Part shown: one piece after another, positions 15,248 through 22,684 of the stretch
How positions within the stretch are numbered: position 1 is the stretch's first letter
How the letters are laid out: each line of letters starts with the position of its first letter
DNA from: Bacteroidia bacterium
Lineage (GTDB): Bacteria; Bacteroidota; Bacteroidia; 2-12-FULL-35-15
Direction of reading: 5' to 3'
Length of the DNA stretch: 32,590 nt
Assembly: GCA_016786925.1 (NCBI GenBank)
Contig: JAEUTU010000130.1
Coordinates: 1 to 32,590, forward strand
The notes under the pieces: generated by a model
What the model was told of the DNA's origin: nothing
Databases searched by the model: none
The model's input: the letters and a program-made list of their open reading frames with translations, nothing else
Translations under genes and position numbers: made by a program

Positions 15248-15721
15248 ATGGAAAAAAACACAATACAACCGATAGCAATTAGAAGTCGATTAACAAGCAT
15301 CTCATTAGATAAATTTTCGGTTTTGGAATTAGACAAAGAACAAATGGAGCTCATTAATGTGCGTACTTTTGCTTTTGAATTTAATATTTCCCTTGTTTTT
15401 TTAGATGAACAAAAAAGTGTAAAATTAATTTGCTCAATTAAGATTTTTAATAGCGAACAAAAAGAATTATTCTTAGGCGAAATTGACTCCCATGCAATTT
15501 TCGAAATTGAGAATTTCTCGGAAATTACGCCAATAAAATCTCAGGCAACAAATGTGATCATTGGTGTCTTGGGTGGAACTCTTTTGTCAACGACTAGGGG
15601 TTTTTTGTACTTAAAAGCCGAAGGGACAATTATCGAAGGAGCACTATTGCCGATCATAAATCTCTCTGCAATTTCAGCTGCTCAGCCGATTGATAAACCT
15701 ATTTCGGATAAGAAAAATTAA
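15248..15721 (+). CDS. SecB-like chaperone of a TAC system
   Basis: At 157 residues it matches SecB length (155 in E. coli). By eye it follows SecB through its core: a strand-rich first half (FAFEFNISLVFLDEQK, SVKLICSIKIF); LGEIDSHAIFEIENFSEI at about 76-93, where SecB has LCEVQQGGIFSIAGIE; then VIIGVLGGTLLSTTRGFLYL at 103-122 and EGALLPIINLSAI at 130-142, equivalent to the SecB helix with ILFPYARE and the FPQLNLAPVNF strand. SecB tetramers hold unfolded proteins; TAC versions bind the tail of their antitoxin and protect it. Its place directly after an extended HigA argues for the TAC role rather than general export. Similarity is pattern-based and should be confirmed by profile search. Confidence 0.7.
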   Translation: MEKNTIQPIAIRSRLTSISLDKFSVLELDKEQMELINVRTFAFEFNISLVFLDEQKSVKLICSIKIFNSEQKELFLGEIDSHAIFEIENFSEITPIKSQATNVIIGVLGGTLLSTTRGFLYLKAEGTIIEGALLPIINLSAISAAQPIDKPISDKKN

Positions 15722-15808
15722 TACGTTTGAAAAATTAAGAATATATTTATTGAATATCGAACCATTTTCTTTTTTCTGAATTCCTTGTTACATAGGCTAT
15801 ACAAAAGA

Positions 15809-15840
15809 AAAGGGAGCCTTCTTTATAGAAGACTCCCTTT
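15809..15840 (-). terminator. Terminator of tRNA-His, within the islet end
   Basis: On the minus strand a 14-bp stem (AAAGGGAGTCTTCT with AGAAGGCTCCCTTT, one G-T pair) with an ATAA loop is followed by TCTTTTG. It begins 3 bp after the tRNA 3' end. On the plus strand it may weakly end the TAC operon. Confidence 0.85.
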
Positions 15841-15859
15841 AAGGGTGGATGATGGGACT
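15838..15859. repeat. Proximal attachment-site-like sequence in tRNA-His
   Basis: These 22 bp are repeated exactly at 12609-12630. They span the last 16 nt of the tRNA gene and 6 nt beyond it, so the tRNA stays intact after integration. Confidence 0.8.
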
Positions 15860-15918
15860 CGAACCCACGACCCTCAGAACCACAATCTGATGTTCTAACC
15901 AACTGAACTACAACCACC
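15844..15918 (-). tRNA. tRNA-His (GTG)
   Basis: The minus strand folds into a cloverleaf. The anticodon stem-loop is TCAGA-TTGTGGT-TCTGA with anticodon GTG. The T-arm is GTGGG-TTCGAGT-CCCAT. The extra 5' G (15918) opposite C73 (15844) is the tRNA-His identity pair. The D-arm is regular. CCA is not fully encoded: the sequence continues CTT. The acceptor stem has an apparent U-U mismatch at position 5-68. The gene is the integration target of the islet to its left. Confidence 0.95.
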
Positions 15919-15935
15919 ATGTAATTTTGAGGTTG

Positions 15936-15943
15936 CAAATATA
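15936..15943 (-). promoter_or_regulatory. Candidate -7 promoter box of tRNA-His
   Basis: On the minus strand TATATTTG is an exact TAnnTTTG match, 17 bp upstream of the mature tRNA 5' end. That leaves room for a short leader removed by RNase P. Confidence 0.5.
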
Positions 15944-16019
15944 GGCATTTTTATAATTTTTAAAAGAAATACGCATTTTTTTTATCTTTTTTTTAAAGTG
16001 AAGGCCGATCAATAATTAG

Positions 16020-16027
16020 TAACTTTG
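16020..16027 (+). promoter_or_regulatory. Candidate -7 promoter box of copA
   Basis: TAACTTTG is an exact TAnnTTTG match ending 8 bp before the copA ATG, so the leader would be only a few bases. No obvious metal-regulator dyad is seen between it and tRNA-His. Confidence 0.45.
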
Positions 16028-16035
16028 TTGGGTAA

Positions 16036-18177
16036 ATGGCTAATAACGATAAACATATTACACTTCAGGTAGAAGGAATGGACTGTGCCAACTGTGCACT
16101 GGGTATTACCAAAAACCTTCAAAAAAAGGGATTGGAAGATGTACATGTGAACTTTGCCACCGGAGAAGCCACTTTTTTACTCAACGACAAATCGAAATTA
16201 CAATCCATCATTGATGGAATTCAAGGACTTGGCTACACCGTTGTTGATGCTAAAACAAAAGAGGAGAATGAAGGTAAGTTATCGCCTATCGAAAAACGAT
16301 TCTATTTCACACTTCCATTTACGATCATATTGTTCTTCGGTCATATGTTCTTTGCGCATGACTTTATATTAAATAATGCTTATGTTCAACTGATCCTGTG
16401 TGTTCCTGTTTTTATAATTGGAATGATGCAGTTCGGTAAAAGTGCTTGGGGCTCCCTTAAATCAGGAGTGCCGAACATGGATGTGTTGATCTTTATTGGT
16501 TCAACAGCTGCTTTTGTTTACAGCATTGCCGGAATGTTGATGCACACAGATCCGCATACCGTTCATAATTATCTGTTTTTTGAAACTACGGCAACTATTA
16601 TTACGCTTGTATTATTGGGTAATGTGCTTGAACACCGTTCGGTAAAGCAAACAACAACAGCCATAAAAGATCTTAGCTCTATACAAGTGACTACAGCTAA
16701 ATTAGTGAGTTTACAGTTAGGGAAAGAGGTAATTACTGAGGTTAATTATAAAGATATCCATGTTGGTGCTATCCTTCAGGTAAATACAGGAGATAAGATC
16801 CCAGTGGATGGAGAAGTGATATCGGGCGAGGCTGTTGTTGATGAATCCATGCTCACCGGTGAAAGCATTCCTGTTGAGAAAACTACGGGCAACAAAGTCA
16901 TTGGTGGAACCATACTCAATACAGGAAGTATTCGCATGCGGGCTGAAAGTGTGGGGGAGGAAACGGTATTAGCCAAGATCATTGAATTGGTAAAAAAAGC
17001 GCAACAAACTAAACCTTCCATTCAAAAATTAGGTGATAAGATCAGTGCCATTTTTGTTCCTGTTGTGCTTGGGATTTCATTGCTTACCTTTTTGATCTCC
17101 TATTTTGTATTTGATATTGCTTCTAAAACAGCCTTAATGAATAGTATTGCCGTGTTGGTGATCTCTTGTCCGTGCGCAATGGGACTGGCTACGCCTACAG
17201 CGGTTATGGTTGGTATTGGTCGCGCTGCCAAGCGTGGGATATTAATAAAAGGAGGAAGTACCTTGGAGGAATTTGCCAATATCAAGAACATCGTTTTTGA
17301 TAAAACGGGTACATTAACTACCGGAGATTTTAAGATTAAAAATATTGAGCTCCTTTCATCGGAAACATTAGAAGAAGTACAAGAAGTTCTTTTTTATATG
17401 GAACAACATTCTTCGCATCCCATTGCTAAGTCGATAGTGAATGAGCTGAAAGATAAGGTGCAATTCCGGGAATTTTCTGAAGTAAAAGAAGAGAAAGGTT
17501 TGGGATTATCGGCAACAGATGAATCAGGGAATATATATCAGTTAGGCTCATATAAGATCGCAGCTGATCAGACCTTGAACGATATGCATAATATTTATGT
17601 GTTGAAGAATAAGAAATTGATCGCTGTTGTTGATCTGAAAGATGAATTGAAAGAGAACGTTGCATCTGCCATCAAAGAGCTTCAAGCTCAGGGAATAGAA
17701 CCTGTGTTGCTGAGTGGTGATGTACGTAAAAAATGTGAAGAATTGGCTGGTCAGGTGGGGATCAAAAAAGTATTCAGTGAGCAATTGCCTTCTCAGAAAT
17801 TGGAAGTGATCGACAGCATGAATGCATCTGCTCCAACAGCGATGGTAGGGGATGGAGTGAATGATGCACCGGCTTTAGCAAAAGCAAGAGTTGGGATATC
17901 ATTGGGGAATGGAACACAAGTGGCAATACAGTCAGCACAGATCGTGTTGCTTAAGAATAATGATCTGTCTCAGATCGCAGAAGCCTATTTGATAAGTAAA
18001 CATACACTCATCACAATTAAACAAAACTTGTTTTGGGCCTTTTTCTATAATGTGGTTGCTATACCAATAGCTGCTATGGGATTTTTGAATCCTATGATTG
18101 GCGCTCTGGCAATGGCCTTCTCTGATGTTATCGTTATTGGAAATTCCATACGATTAAAGACCAAAAAATTGCGATAG
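16036..18177 (+). CDS. copA: Copper-translocating P1B-type ATPase
   Basis: This inner-membrane pump uses ATP to export Cu(I). One N-terminal heavy-metal-associated domain has the metal site GMDCANC (C17, C20). The core has all hallmarks: TGES in the actuator, the transmembrane metal motif SCPCAMGLATPT (C378-P-C380), the phosphorylated aspartate D422 in FDKTGTLTTGD, the SSHPIAKS histidine loop of the nucleotide-binding domain, and GDGVNDAPALAKA. The last helices carry YN (FFYNVVAIPIAAMG) and MAFSD, consistent with copper. At 713 residues it is a normal one-HMA member. It lies outside the islet and starts a plus-strand run, with 16 bp to the acyltransferase gene. Confidence 0.95.
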   Translation: MANNDKHITLQVEGMDCANCALGITKNLQKKGLEDVHVNFATGEATFLLNDKSKLQSIIDGIQGLGYTVVDAKTKEENEGKLSPIEKRFYFTLPFTIILFFGHMFFAHDFILNNAYVQLILCVPVFIIGMMQFGKSAWGSLKSGVPNMDVLIFIGSTAAFVYSIAGMLMHTDPHTVHNYLFFETTATIITLVLLGNVLEHRSVKQTTTAIKDLSSIQVTTAKLVSLQLGKEVITEVNYKDIHVGAILQVNTGDKIPVDGEVISGEAVVDESMLTGESIPVEKTTGNKVIGGTILNTGSIRMRAESVGEETVLAKIIELVKKAQQTKPSIQKLGDKISAIFVPVVLGISLLTFLISYFVFDIASKTALMNSIAVLVISCPCAMGLATPTAVMVGIGRAAKRGILIKGGSTLEEFANIKNIVFDKTGTLTTGDFKIKNIELLSSETLEEVQEVLFYMEQHSSHPIAKSIVNELKDKVQFREFSEVKEEKGLGLSATDESGNIYQLGSYKIAADQTLNDMHNIYVLKNKKLIAVVDLKDELKENVASAIKELQAQGIEPVLLSGDVRKKCEELAGQVGIKKVFSEQLPSQKLEVIDSMNASAPTAMVGDGVNDAPALAKARVGISLGNGTQVAIQSAQIVLLKNNDLSQIAEAYLISKHTLITIKQNLFWAFFYNVVAIPIAAMGFLNPMIGALAMAFSDVIVIGNSIRLKTKKLR

Positions 18178-18193
18178 TACCAAGACAATAAAA

Positions 18194-18760
18194 GTGCATT
18201 TAATTCGTATATTAGCACGTCTAAAATTTATTGTGAAGTCAATTATTCGAAAGATATTTCATTTACGTTCTGATGTAGGGATCAATTTCTACATTTTGGA
18301 TCTGATCTTCAGAAAGATCCTACGTCAGAATTCATCTGTATCATGGGCCATTCACCATACGAGTGTTGTGATCCATCCTGAAAAAATTAAAAGAGGGGTA
18401 CATGTCTTTCCGGGGGATTCTCCCGGTAATTATATCCAAGCAAAGAATGGAATTGAAATAGGGGATCATACGAATATCGGCCCGAATGTAGGACTCATTT
18501 CTGCTAATCACGACCTTTTTGACAATGCGCAGCATTCTATTGCTAAACCAATTGTAATTGGCAAGAACTGTTGGATCGGTATGGGAGCAGTGATTCTGCC
18601 TGAAGTTCAGCTAGGCGATTTTACAATTGTTGGTGCCAATGCTGTTGTGACAAAAAGTTTTAAAGAAGGACATTGCGTTATTGCAGGTAATCCCGCTCAG
18701 GTGATCCGCTATTTGGGGTCCTCCGAAAAAAATGCATCTTTCAATGCAGATCAAGGATAA
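18194..18760 (+). CDS. Hexapeptide-repeat acyltransferase
   Basis: The 188-residue product is a left-handed beta-helix acyltransferase of the WcaF/serine-acetyltransferase type. Hexapeptide turns run through GIEIGDHTNIGPNVGLIS, then KPIVIGKNCWIGMGAVILP and VQLGDFTIVGANAVVTKSF. The loop SANHDLFDN holds the probable catalytic histidine, and VIAGNPAQVIRYLG is the typical closing motif. The start is GTG, 16 bp after copA; no better ATG is in frame. Next to a Wzx-like flippase it most likely acetylates a sugar in surface polysaccharide assembly, but donor and acceptor are not determined. Confidence 0.88.
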   Translation: MHLIRILARLKFIVKSIIRKIFHLRSDVGINFYILDLIFRKILRQNSSVSWAIHHTSVVIHPEKIKRGVHVFPGDSPGNYIQAKNGIEIGDHTNIGPNVGLISANHDLFDNAQHSIAKPIVIGKNCWIGMGAVILPEVQLGDFTIVGANAVVTKSFKEGHCVIAGNPAQVIRYLGSSEKNASFNADQG

Positions 18761-18761
18761 A

Positions 18762-20150
18762 ATGCAGCCATCAATTGTAAAAAATACAATTAGTTTGCTG
18801 TTCAGTAAATTGGTTCCATCCCTTGTTCTCACGATCATCAATATTGTGTATTCCCGTTATTTGACAAAGGATGACTATGGAATGTATCAAACGATTTTCA
18901 CCTATTTGAATATTTTTGTTGTGATAAGTACCTTCGGACTGACCAGATACATTCTAAGTTTCGGTTCACTTTATCAGTATCGACCACTTTTGAGAGTAAA
19001 ATTGCTGAGTGTCATTTTTATTATAACACTGCTACCCATCGTATTGTATCTCCAGTTTACGGATTCAACTTTGAGTGTTACCTCTCTGACTCTCTTTGTT
19101 ATATTACTACTTTCTCAGTCGCTTTATTTAGTGCAGGAAGCCAATGTTTTGTCATTTGAAAAAAACAAGTTGCTTATTTTTCCTAACCTGATCTATGCTC
19201 TATTGTTATTGGCCTGTCATATACTGTTATTGTATATCGGTTATAGCATCGAGCGGTGTTTATTGGCTCTGATAGCTGTTTCTGTGATCCGTAATGTTGG
19301 AGTTGCTTATTACATAAAAAATGAAGTGCAGATAAGCACTTACCTTTCTTCGATAAAGGAGGTCGATCAACTTATTTGGTTTGGTATTAATGATGTGTTG
19401 CAGATCATGACGAAGTGGATAGATAAGATCATTTTGATCCTTCTTTTATCAGCAGCAGATTATGCTGTTTATTTTAATGGTACATACGAGATTCCATTGA
19501 TTGGAATGGGATTGAGTGCTTTTCAGTCGATCATTACCGCTCGAAGCGCTAAAGCTGATGCTACCAATGAATCGAATATAGCACTGTTTGGTTCATCAGC
19601 ACTTTTTATGTCTGGTATTTTATTCCCATTGTTCGGCATTTGTTTTTTCTTTGCTCATGAGATCATTTTATTGCTATTTGGAGAAAAATATGTTTTTTCT
19701 GCAGAACTTTTTGCGATCACTTCCTTATTGATCCCTATGAGAATTTGTAATTACACTGTTTTATTGCAAATAAAAAGCAAAGGGAATTTAATATTGATAG
19801 GTGCTCTTTTGGATTTTGTGGTGGCTGTGGTATTGATGTTTTTATTTTATCCTATTTGGGGATTAAAAGGTTTGGCATTGGCAATTGTAATCGCCACTTA
19901 TGTTCAAGCAGCATTTTATTTATTTAATATTGTTTTTATTTATCGTTCAGGTTGGGGTACTATTTTACCTTGGTTGAAATTGGTCTTGCGTTTTTCGATC
20001 GTTATTTTGTCATTCTTTTCCCTTCGCTTAGTGTTGGGTTTGCAAACAGATCGTTTTTCTGTGATCATTTTATCCACAGTTCTTTTTGTTTTTTTACTTA
20101 TCGGCTTTAATTTTAAGTCATTGAGCTGGAAACAGCTTTTTCGTTCCTAA
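18762..20150 (+). CDS. Polysaccharide flippase (Wzx-like, MATE/MOP superfamily)
   Basis: This is a 462-residue integral membrane protein with about 12 hydrophobic helices and few charges between them. The first part (VKNTISLLFSKLVPSLVLTI, then YLTKDDYGMYQTIFTYLNIF) is the classic opening of RfbX/Wzx oligosaccharide flippases. The ATG at 18762 is chosen because it is 1 bp after the acyltransferase stop, a spacing also used by cinA and by the gene at 26184. In-frame ATGs at 18732 and 18744 would overlap that gene. It probably moves lipid-linked glycans across the inner membrane. No glycosyltransferase lies beside it, so this is an orphan pair rather than a full polysaccharide cluster. Confidence 0.88.
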   Translation: MQPSIVKNTISLLFSKLVPSLVLTIINIVYSRYLTKDDYGMYQTIFTYLNIFVVISTFGLTRYILSFGSLYQYRPLLRVKLLSVIFIITLLPIVLYLQFTDSTLSVTSLTLFVILLLSQSLYLVQEANVLSFEKNKLLIFPNLIYALLLLACHILLLYIGYSIERCLLALIAVSVIRNVGVAYYIKNEVQISTYLSSIKEVDQLIWFGINDVLQIMTKWIDKIILILLLSAADYAVYFNGTYEIPLIGMGLSAFQSIITARSAKADATNESNIALFGSSALFMSGILFPLFGICFFFAHEIILLLFGEKYVFSAELFAITSLLIPMRICNYTVLLQIKSKGNLILIGALLDFVVAVVLMFLFYPIWGLKGLALAIVIATYVQAAFYLFNIVFIYRSGWGTILPWLKLVLRFSIVILSFFSLRLVLGLQTDRFSVIILSTVLFVFLLIGFNFKSLSWKQLFRS

Positions 20151-20210
20151 CAGTCTGATTTAGTTTAGAAAAAGGGTAAATAAATTCTTTATTTTTTCTT
20201 AATAATTTGT

Positions 20211-20218
20211 TATATTTG
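20211..20218 (+). promoter_or_regulatory. Candidate -7 promoter box of the BNR-repeat protein gene
   Basis: TATATTTG is an exact TAnnTTTG match. A TTTA at 20187-20190 lies 20 bp upstream as a weak -33 element. The leader to the ATG at 20264 would be about 40 nt, longer than for most genes here. Confidence 0.5.
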
Positions 20219-20263
20219 TTTTTATCTAAATAAATCGTCTAACCCTTATAAAATAAAAATGCT

Positions 20264-22195
20264 ATGAAAAAACACTTACTATTCAGTTTAGCAATTGGAG
20301 TAGGAGCATCGGCTTTAGCGCAGACTTCTGCGTATAGTCCAATGACAAAGCCTGGTTTACCTGCAAATGTTGCTAACAAAGCTGTGTTGTATAAAAAAAT
20401 GCAACCTTACAGTATTCCTGGAGGAAATAGTTCCTTCCAAGATCATGTAAATAGAGCAAAAGAAGATTCAAAACCTACACAGAAAGCCTACACTGTGGCT
20501 ACAATTGGTACATCTCAGTATCAGTTACAAACCAATGCTTCTATCTGTAATCGTATTGTTTTGAACAGCGATGGAACCATCAGTGCAACATGGACAATGG
20601 CACAAACTGCTAGTCCTTGGAATGATCGTGGAACCGGTTATAATTATTACAATACAACCTGGGGAGCTGCACCTACAACACGTATTGAAGCAACTCGTTG
20701 TGGTTGGCCGAATATTGCTGTAGGAGCGAATGGTGCAGAATATGTTATTTCTCACGAAGCATTAGCAACTCCAGGAACTCCTAATCTATTGTTTTCTAAA
20801 AGAGCAACAAAAGGAACAGGCGCATGGACATCGGGTGGAACAGGTATTGCTGATACATGGCCAAGAATGGTTGTAGGTGGTGCTAATGGTACAACTTTGC
20901 ATGTGATCGCACAATCTTCAGGAGCAACTACTCCTGTTACTCCTTACCGTGGTCAGGATGGTGCACTTTGTTACTCCCGTTCTTTAGATGGTGGTGTAAC
21001 TTGGGATAAAGTAAGAACGATCATTCCGGCATTAGATTCTTCTAACTACCTAGGTTTTGGTGGGGACTCTTATGCGATTGATGTTAAAGGTGATACTGTT
21101 GCGATTGTTGTGGGTGGTTTTGATGTAGATGTTGCTTTGGTAAAATCAATCGATAATGGTAATACTTGGACAAAGACAATCATTAAACAATTCCCAATTC
21201 CATTATTTGACGAACCAACAATGTTATCAGATGTTGATAGCGATGGTATTGCAGATACAATTGAAACAAATGATGCTTCTGTTGGAGTATTATTGGATCA
21301 TCAAGGAAAAGCACACGTGTTCTATGGAGCAATGCGTATGTTAAACGATGACCTAAGCGATGGTGGCGTTAGTTATTTCCCTGGTACAGATGGTTTGATG
21401 TATTGGAATGAGAACATGGGTGCAACACCTCCTAAAATGATCGCTGCTGCGGTTGATATCGATGGAGATCAAGTGTTGAACGTTGCTGATTGGGGTACTT
21501 ATCAAACATCTTTAACTTCTCATCCAAATGCAGGAATCGATGCTCAAGGTCGTATCTATTTAGCGTATTCAAGTATCTTTGAAGGTGCTGCTGAAAATGG
21601 TTCACCTGGAGATGGAAAAAGTTACAGACACACATATTTGATCAGATCATCTGATGGCGGTGCTACATGGTGCGGTCCAATGGACATTACGGATCCAGGT
21701 GAATTGATCGGTTTACAAGAAGGTGTATTCGGTGCAATTGCAAAAGATGTTGATGGTTTTGTACACGTTGTTCAACAAGTTGATGCTGCTCCTGGACACG
21801 GAATTGGAACAACTAATCCTGATGCAGGAACAAACATTGGTTCTGTAAATATTGATTATGTTAAAGTTCCTGTTACTGATTTCGATGGCTTACCTTGTTA
21901 TTCTGAAATTGGTGTAGGTATCAACGAAGCTAACCAATCTGTTGCGACTATCAATGTATATCCTAATCCAGCAAATGAACTAGTAAATGTTTTATTGACT
22001 TCTACTCAAAAAGCAAATGCTGTTATCGCTATCTACAATGCGATCGGACAAAAAGTTGCTGAGTACAATAATAACTTATTAGCTGGTACTTCTGCCAACA
22101 TAGCTATCAACACTTCTAATTATCATGCAGGTGTTTATTTCGTTACTGTGAATGTAAACGGAAAAGTATCTTCTCAAAAATTGATCATTGAATAA
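20264..22195 (+). CDS. Secreted BNR-repeat (sialidase-like propeller) protein with T9SS sorting domain
   Basis: The signal peptide is MKKHLLFSLAIGVGASALAQ. The body of about 540 residues has repeated Asp-box motifs, S-x-DGG-x-TW or similar: SRSLDGGVTWDKV, VKSIDNGNTWTKTI and IRSSDGGATW, the mark of sialidase-like beta-propellers. Two inserted acidic loops look like calcium sites: DVDSDGIADTIE near residue 322 and DIDGDQVLNVADW near 399, the second dockerin-like. The last 80 residues form a type A T9SS sorting domain (INVYPNPANELVNVLL to GVYFVTVNVNGKVSSQKLIIE). The catalytic residues of true sialidases cannot be assigned, so binding or structural roles are as likely. The gene is monocistronic, closed by a strong terminator. 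Confidence 0.88.
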   Translation: MKKHLLFSLAIGVGASALAQTSAYSPMTKPGLPANVANKAVLYKKMQPYSIPGGNSSFQDHVNRAKEDSKPTQKAYTVATIGTSQYQLQTNASICNRIVLNSDGTISATWTMAQTASPWNDRGTGYNYYNTTWGAAPTTRIEATRCGWPNIAVGANGAEYVISHEALATPGTPNLLFSKRATKGTGAWTSGGTGIADTWPRMVVGGANGTTLHVIAQSSGATTPVTPYRGQDGALCYSRSLDGGVTWDKVRTIIPALDSSNYLGFGGDSYAIDVKGDTVAIVVGGFDVDVALVKSIDNGNTWTKTIIKQFPIPLFDEPTMLSDVDSDGIADTIETNDASVGVLLDHQGKAHVFYGAMRMLNDDLSDGGVSYFPGTDGLMYWNENMGATPPKMIAAAVDIDGDQVLNVADWGTYQTSLTSHPNAGIDAQGRIYLAYSSIFEGAAENGSPGDGKSYRHTYLIRSSDGGATWCGPMDITDPGELIGLQEGVFGAIAKDVDGFVHVVQQVDAAPGHGIGTTNPDAGTNIGSVNIDYVKVPVTDFDGLPCYSEIGVGINEANQSVATINVYPNPANELVNVLLTSTQKANAVIAIYNAIGQKVAEYNNNLLAGTSANIAINTSNYHAGVYFVTVNVNGKVSSQKLIIE

Positions 22196-22210
22196 GATTT
22201 CTTTTTAATA

Positions 22211-22243
22211 AAAAAAAGCCTGGCAATTTGCCGGGCTTTTTTT
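22211..22243 (+). terminator. Strong rho-independent terminator
   Basis: A 15-bp stem pairs AAAAAAAGCCTGGCA with TGCCGGGCTTTTTTT around an ATT loop. The T-tract is part of the stem. It closes the BNR-repeat gene only 12 bp before the next ATG. Confidence 0.92.
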
Positions 22244-22255
22244 ATTTTTACATGT

Positions 22256-22684
22256 ATGATACGCAATATATTTTCCATTGTAATAGGTTTGGTCGCAGCT
22301 ATTGTGATCATGCAATTGATACAGATCTTAGGCCACTTAATGTACCCACCTCCAATTGATATTGATGTGACCAACCCGGAAGCGATCAGGGCTTATATCA
22401 GCTCTTCTCCAGCAATCGTTTTTATTATGGTCATCCTGTCGTATGCGATTGGCTCTTTTGTTGGAGCATTGGCATCCACTTTTATTGCTAAAGAAAAGCA
22501 CATTCCTCATGCCATCAATATTGGCGGTATTTTGATGGGACTGGGTGCCATCAATTTATTTACGATCCCGCATCCCACCTGGATGATCGTTATTAGTTTG
22601 ATCGTGTTCTTGCCTTGCGCTTATATAGGTGGTTGGATGGGATTAAAATGGAAGATCAAACGACATAAGAAACGATCGGCTTAA
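22256..22684 (+). CDS. Small integral membrane protein, unknown function
   Basis: The 142-residue product has about four hydrophobic helices (near 5-25, 50-75, 88-105 and 108-128) and a basic C-terminus (KWKIKRHKKRSA), so the C-terminal end is probably cytosolic. I recognise no motif; the glycine-rich helices (AIGSFVGALASTFIA, NIGGILMGLGAINLF) are common in small uncharacterised Bacteroidota membrane proteins. The start directly follows the upstream terminator. TATTTTTA (22243-22250), in the terminator tail, is the only nearby -7-like box. It is convergent with addB, and the two stop codons share TTAA. Confidence 0.75.
   Translation: MIRNIFSIVIGLVAAIVIMQLIQILGHLMYPPPIDIDVTNPEAIRAYISSSPAIVFIMVILSYAIGSFVGALASTFIAKEKHIPHAINIGGILMGLGAINLFTIPHPTWMIVISLIVFLPCAYIGGWMGLKWKIKRHKKRSA

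Larger units (their letters stand above)
12609..15859. mobile_element. tRNA-His-associated genomic islet carrying a TAC module, no integrase
   Basis: The 3.2-kb interval is bounded by a perfect 22-bp direct repeat that includes the tRNA-His 3' end. It is visibly more AT-rich than its flanks and carries five genes on one strand with no housekeeping member. The right border supplies the present tRNA terminator, while the left end keeps what looks like the old one. No integrase, excisionase or replication gene is present, so the element is either a decayed remnant or one moved in trans. The repeat pattern is seen directly; mobility is inferred. Confidence 0.7.

Noticed and set aside
15248..15721. 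Housekeeping SecB export chaperone
   Set aside because: The similarity is to the SecB fold pattern, but the gene is directly coupled to an extended HigA on an AT-rich islet, so a dedicated TAC chaperone is more likely.
15747..15938. 63-codon minus-strand frame across tRNA-His
   Set aside because: It reads through the tRNA gene and its terminator; the RNA gene explains the sequence.
18732..18761. Earlier ATG starts (18732, 18744) for the flippase
   Set aside because: They overlap the acyltransferase reading frame. The ATG at 18762 follows the stop by 1 bp and begins the conserved N-terminus.
18194..20150. Capsule or O-antigen biosynthesis cluster
   Set aside because: Only an acyltransferase and a flippase are present; no glycosyltransferases, polymerase or sugar-nucleotide genes are adjacent.
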